From assembly GCA_016584305.1 (NCBI GenBank), contig JACEEZ010006448.1, positions 168,422 through 232,421 on the forward strand: a stretch of DNA of 64,000 bases, read 5' to 3'. This document shows positions 45,379-64,000 of the stretch, piece by piece. Within the stretch, counting starts at the first letter, position 1; the number at the start of each line of letters is the position of its first letter. Under the pieces are notes generated by a model. It did no database searches and was not told the DNA's origin. It saw only the letters and a list, made by a program, of their open reading frames with translations. The DNA comes from Chionoecetes opilio. Taxonomy: Eukaryota; Arthropoda; Malacostraca; Decapoda; Majidae. Position numbers and translations under genes: made by a program.

Positions 45379-45781
45379 TACAGGTTGAAGTTCCCAAACT
45401 CGGCAACCTCGGGACCAGCGCCGAGCCGAGTAATGGAATTTTCCGACTTTTAGAACGTAGATATATTAAGGGGAAAAAAGCATGAATATCACATGAACAA
45501 AATTCCGGGACGTTTGGGAGACATAATACCAATAACAGACCTGTAGAAGTACACAAAATAACAGTGTACACAACTCTACAGTCACAACACCACTGAACAA
45601 TAACAACAAACAAATCGGCGGGAGAAACCAAGCGGCCTAGTGTGGTGGCACCTAGCGGCCGACCCGGCAACTACGCGCCGGGTTTTGGGTGTTCTGCCGT
45701 GTTTTGGAAAATCCGGAACCATAGCCGAGTTTTGGGTGTTGCCGAGTCTTGGGATGCCGAGTTTGGGAACTTCAACCTGTA
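45379..45781. mobile_element. 403-bp TA-flanked MITE, copy 1
   Basis: Perfect inverted ends CAGGTTGAAGTTCCCAAACT with TA on both sides. A nearly identical copy is at 54277-54680. Confidence 0.9.
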
Positions 45782-46116
45782 CTGGGAGTAGTAATAAGGG
45801 GAGGCATCGGGACACATGCTCGTATTCGTAGTCACATACCATGATTGCTCGTGGTAATTGCTATGATTTTGTTCCATTTCTACTCAGTCAAAATTATTCA
45901 CTTGATCTTGTAGCTGCCATGGAAAGTACTAGAGCAATCCTACAGTACTCCTATTGCAATGACAACAGCGCTGGCATAACATATTGATATAATTAGGACA
46001 GGACAAAAAGTGAACAATGACCACGTACAATGACGGTATGTGACTACGAATACAGGCAACAGTCTCACGGCGCAACAGTAAGCATTGAGAAGCATGACTG
46101 TCTCCGGTACATTTCC

Positions 46117-46260
46117 AGATGAACGCCGAACTTCCTGCGGGGGACGAAACTTTTTTTTTTTGGTGAGTTTTTATGTGTTTTGAATTAATCTGCTAACCGT
46201 TTGACAAATCCATTTATTTTTGTTTTTTGTTTTTTTTACGGGAATACAAAAATCTCAGGA
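46117..46260. repeat. solo copy of the repeat flanking the TTAGG tract
   Basis: The words cagatgaacgccgaa and ggacgaaactttttttttt plus ggtgagttttt match 58463-58570. The TTAGG-rich part is absent here, though CCTAACC words follow near 46360. Confidence 0.75.
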
Positions 46261-46955
46261 AAAGAAAACATTGAAACAACCTTACCTACTTTACCAATGA
46301 CAACTCCTTCCTACAACCTATTCTACTTATCTTTACTTAATTACTTATATATAATACTCTAACCTAACTCCAACCTAACTTTCTTTTTTTTTTTTTCTTT
46401 TTCTTTTTCTTTAAAAAGTAAAGATACAAGAATTGCAACAAAAAAAAAAAATGACTACCAGAACTTTTAACACATCAACAACATCAAACAAATATTTACG
46501 TCACCAAATTACTAATTGACCTTACCTACTATACTTCCCTGACCTTCCTAACCTAACCCTATCTTCCCTGCCCCCTGCCTACCTAAAAATGATCAACCTC
46601 CTCTTATGGATAGACCTGCTCACTGACCATCCCTATGACTACCTCCATCCCAGCCTCTAATGTTCGTCCTGCCTCCCTGCCAAAGCTATGGTGCTTCCTC
46701 TGTCCCTACTCCTGCCCTCCTCCCTTGCCCCTGCCCCTGCCTCCCTATGCCTCCCTGCCTCCCTGCCCTATTTACTCACAGTTTCCTTGTCTCCCATGCA
46801 CTCTTCTCTTTTCTCTGTATTTGTGGTGAACAGTCTCACCATGCAAGATAATCACCCTCATTACCTTCTGTTCGTTTAACTTTCCATAATTACCCATAAT
46901 CCACCAAATCTCACCCATATCTCACCCATCTATCCTCACCTCCATCTCCATCTCT
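46261..46955. other. no gene recognised
   Basis: A/T- and C-rich low-complexity DNA (for example tgcccctgcccctgcctccc near 46730). No exon is supported. Confidence 0.45.
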
Positions 46956-46959
46956 CTCT

Positions 46960-47422
46960 ACGACTGGCCAGTTTCAAATAGATTTTTTGAATACATTTGG
47001 TATTTGAAATGTTTTTAAAATATGTTTAGTATTAATTAAGTTATTATTTAAATACGTATTTATATTTATATTAAATTACATTGTATTTAAATACTCGTAA
47101 TAAAAAAATGTAAATACTTTTTAATCAGTTAATTTGGCCATAAACCCGCCCCCTATCTGGCCCTGATGTTACAGTGAACCGGGTTTCCACTCAAGGAATT
47201 TCTTTTTTTAAGGAAATTTGGCCTGGAAGGACATTTCAAGGAAACTCAAACTAAGGAAATCCATTTTTTTCGGACATGTTAAAATTTGTGTGTATTTAAA
47301 ATGTATTTACAAATGTATTTAAATACAATTGATGTATTTAGTATTTAGTATTTAAATACATTTCTCCCATGTATTTAGTATTTAGTATTTAAATACATTC
47401 ATGTATTTAGTGCCCAGCTCTG
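46960..47422. mobile_element. probable hAT MITE, 'gtatttaaatac' type
   Basis: The right end reads, in complement, CAGAGCTGGGCACTAAATAC, a typical hAT terminus. The interior is rich in gtatttagtatttaaatac words. A secondary segment at 47170-47280 looks like another insertion. No matching left end or 8-bp duplication was found. Confidence 0.5.
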
Positions 47423-47693
47423 CGCCATGCATCTCCCTCTCTCTCCCTCACACACCCCCTCATCACTGACCATCATCTTCATCATCTTTCTGTTTAACAT
47501 CAGATTTTCCCATCATGTCTTACGAGGTTAGATGGTCGATGATACGTTTCCAACTATCTCTATCCATTGCCTCAACCTCTTCAATGCTGCCAGTTCCTCT
47601 TCAGCACACTGCCTCCATGTCTTCCTTGGCCAGTGGTGGACGGCGACCTGGCACTCCCAGGTTCCAGGTCTACATTTTATCATTCATCCATAG

Positions 47694-47890
47694 TGCTTAG
47701 TGTTGGGGGAAGCCACCACTCCGGAAGGCGGGTCACAAACCCCCGGCTAACACCCGGTACCCATTCACTGCTGGGTGGACAGGGGCTCGGGATTTAAGAA
47801 GACCGCCCGTCTCTCTCCGTTCCGCCCGGGGATCGAACCCGGGACTTTTCGGTTGTGAAGCGAGCGTGCTAACCACTGCACTACAGAGTA
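47694..47890 (-). mobile_element. tRNA-Val-like SINE, full length
   Basis: The minus strand starts with a tRNA-like head: A box agtggttagcacgctcgctt, CAC at the anticodon position and B box gggttcgatcccc. The conserved body ends at cccaacactaagcac. The head is similar to tRNA-Val, but the acceptor stem does not pair, so it is a SINE and not a tRNA gene. Confidence 0.82.
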
Positions 47891-47984
47891 CCGTTCAATG
47901 TGTGTGTATTCATCTAGTTGTATTTTACAGGGCCTGAGCAACGCTCGTATGGCCCCGTCTCCATATCAACATTTTTATCATTCA

Positions 47985-48195
47985 TCCTTAGTGCTTAGTG
48001 TAGGCCGAAGCCACCACCCTGGGAGGGGGGTCACAAACCCCCGGCTGACACCCGGTACCCGGGTATTCACTGCTGGGTGGACAGGGGCTCGGGTTTTAAG
48101 GAAACAGCCCATATGTTTCCGCTCCGCCCGGGGATCGAACCCGGGACTTCTCGGTTGTGAACCGAGCATGCTAACCACTACACTACGGAGTACCC
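47985..48195 (-). mobile_element. tRNA-Val-like SINE, second copy
   Basis: Same family and orientation as the preceding copy, with a short duplicated 'tacccggg' in the body. A LINE-tail-like segment (ctcgtatggccccgtctcc) separates the two. Confidence 0.82.
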
Positions 48196-48309
48196 GTACA
48201 CACCGTGTGTGTGTGTGTGTGCAAAGTGTGTGTGTAAAAGTAGCACACACCTCCCATCTTTTCTCTCCATAGTGTCTTTTCCTCACCAGATTGCCCGGAC
48301 GGAGGGAAG

Positions 48310-63604
<15,295 letters not shown>

Positions 63605-63614
63605 GTGTGTGTGT

Positions 63615-63664
63615 GGGGGGGGGGGGGGGGGGATAAATATATAGTCCTCACTTGCTTTCATAAT

Positions 63665-63719
<55 letters not shown>

Positions 63720-63787
63720 CCCTACAAACACCCACACACACACACCTACACACCCACCCACCCACACACACACAGACCCACTACTCC

Positions 63788-63825
<38 letters not shown>

Positions 63826-63838
63826 ACACACACACACA

Positions 63839-63906
<68 letters not shown>

Positions 63907-63912
63907 CACACA
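63615..63912. repeat. G run, CA repeats and (ACGC)n
   Basis: A run of G at 63617-63632, (CA)n at 63667-63715 and 63790-63838, and (ACGC)n at 63838-63905, all in DGCR8 intron 11. Confidence 0.95.
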
Positions 63913-63914
63913 CG

Positions 63915-64000
63915 AGATTCACAACCGAGAAGTGTGGGTTCGATCCCCGGGTGGAGTGGAAAAAGATGGGGAGTCTCCTTGGCCACCCAGCAGTGAATGG
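63915..64000 (+). mobile_element. tRNA-derived SINE, cut by the window edge
   Basis: The sequence attcacaaccgagaagtgtg, then the B box gggttcgatcccc and cccagcagtgaatgg, matches the SINE at 47694-47890. Confidence 0.75.

Noticed and set aside
47694..48195. Functional tRNA-Val genes
   Set aside because: A and B boxes are present but the acceptor stem does not pair and a conserved SINE body follows; several truncated copies share it.

Overview
The window is nuclear DNA of an arthropod, most likely a decapod crustacean. It has intron-split genes with GT/AG junctions, very dense microsatellites and minisatellites, TTAGG-type telomere-like tracts, tRNA-derived SINEs, CR1-like LINEs with a 'ttcttatgttcttatg'-type 3' tail, and many DNA transposons with TA, TTAA or 8-bp target duplications. 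The species cannot be fixed from sequence alone. No rRNA gene, functional tRNA gene, CRISPR array or bacterial operon was recognised.

Two host genes lie head to head. On the minus strand, eight coding exons between 30725 and 3455 give 523 phase-consistent codons of the large snRNA-activating protein complex subunit SNAPC4 (SNAP190), running off the left edge after the second Myb repeat. On the plus strand, eleven exons between 48290 and 63604 encode DGCR8/Pasha, the dsRNA-binding partner of Drosha, running off the right edge after the second dsRNA-binding domain. One gene serves snRNA transcription and the other microRNA processing. The roughly 17.5 kb between their first recognised coding exons is almost all repeats, and no promoter could be assigned to either gene.

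Layout from left to right: 0-1 kb LINE debris; 1-3.4 kb a hAT element with a perfect 8-bp target duplication and a broken transposase; 3.4-6.8 kb SNAPC4 exons 8 to 4; 7.7-10.4 kb a CR1-like LINE; 11.2-11.4 kb SNAPC4 exon 3; 11.9-18.4 kb DNA transposons and a LINE that carries two nested DNA elements; 18.6-22.3 kb a 60/62-bp minisatellite with a duplicated 1,212-bp block; 24-27.3 kb two TA-flanked elements; 27.4-27.7 kb SNAPC4 exon 2; 27.8-29 kb a LINE; 29.5-30.5 kb a 29-bp array; 30.5-30.7 kb SNAPC4 exon 1; 31-32 kb a 0.93-kb palindrome; 33.8-36.5 kb a three-layer nested insertion; 37.3-47.4 kb TA and TTAA elements and an AT-rich 30-bp array; 47.7-48.2 kb two SINEs; 48.3-63.6 kb the DGCR8 exons separated by simple repeats, MITEs and LINE debris.

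Points that stand out are a SNAPC4 splice acceptor amplified about seven times together with the first 21 exonic bases, a repeated N-terminal SNAPC4 module with a decayed third copy in an intron, splice donors running into GT microsatellites, and two DGCR8 exons carrying clusters of apparent one-base deletions while their neighbours are intact.
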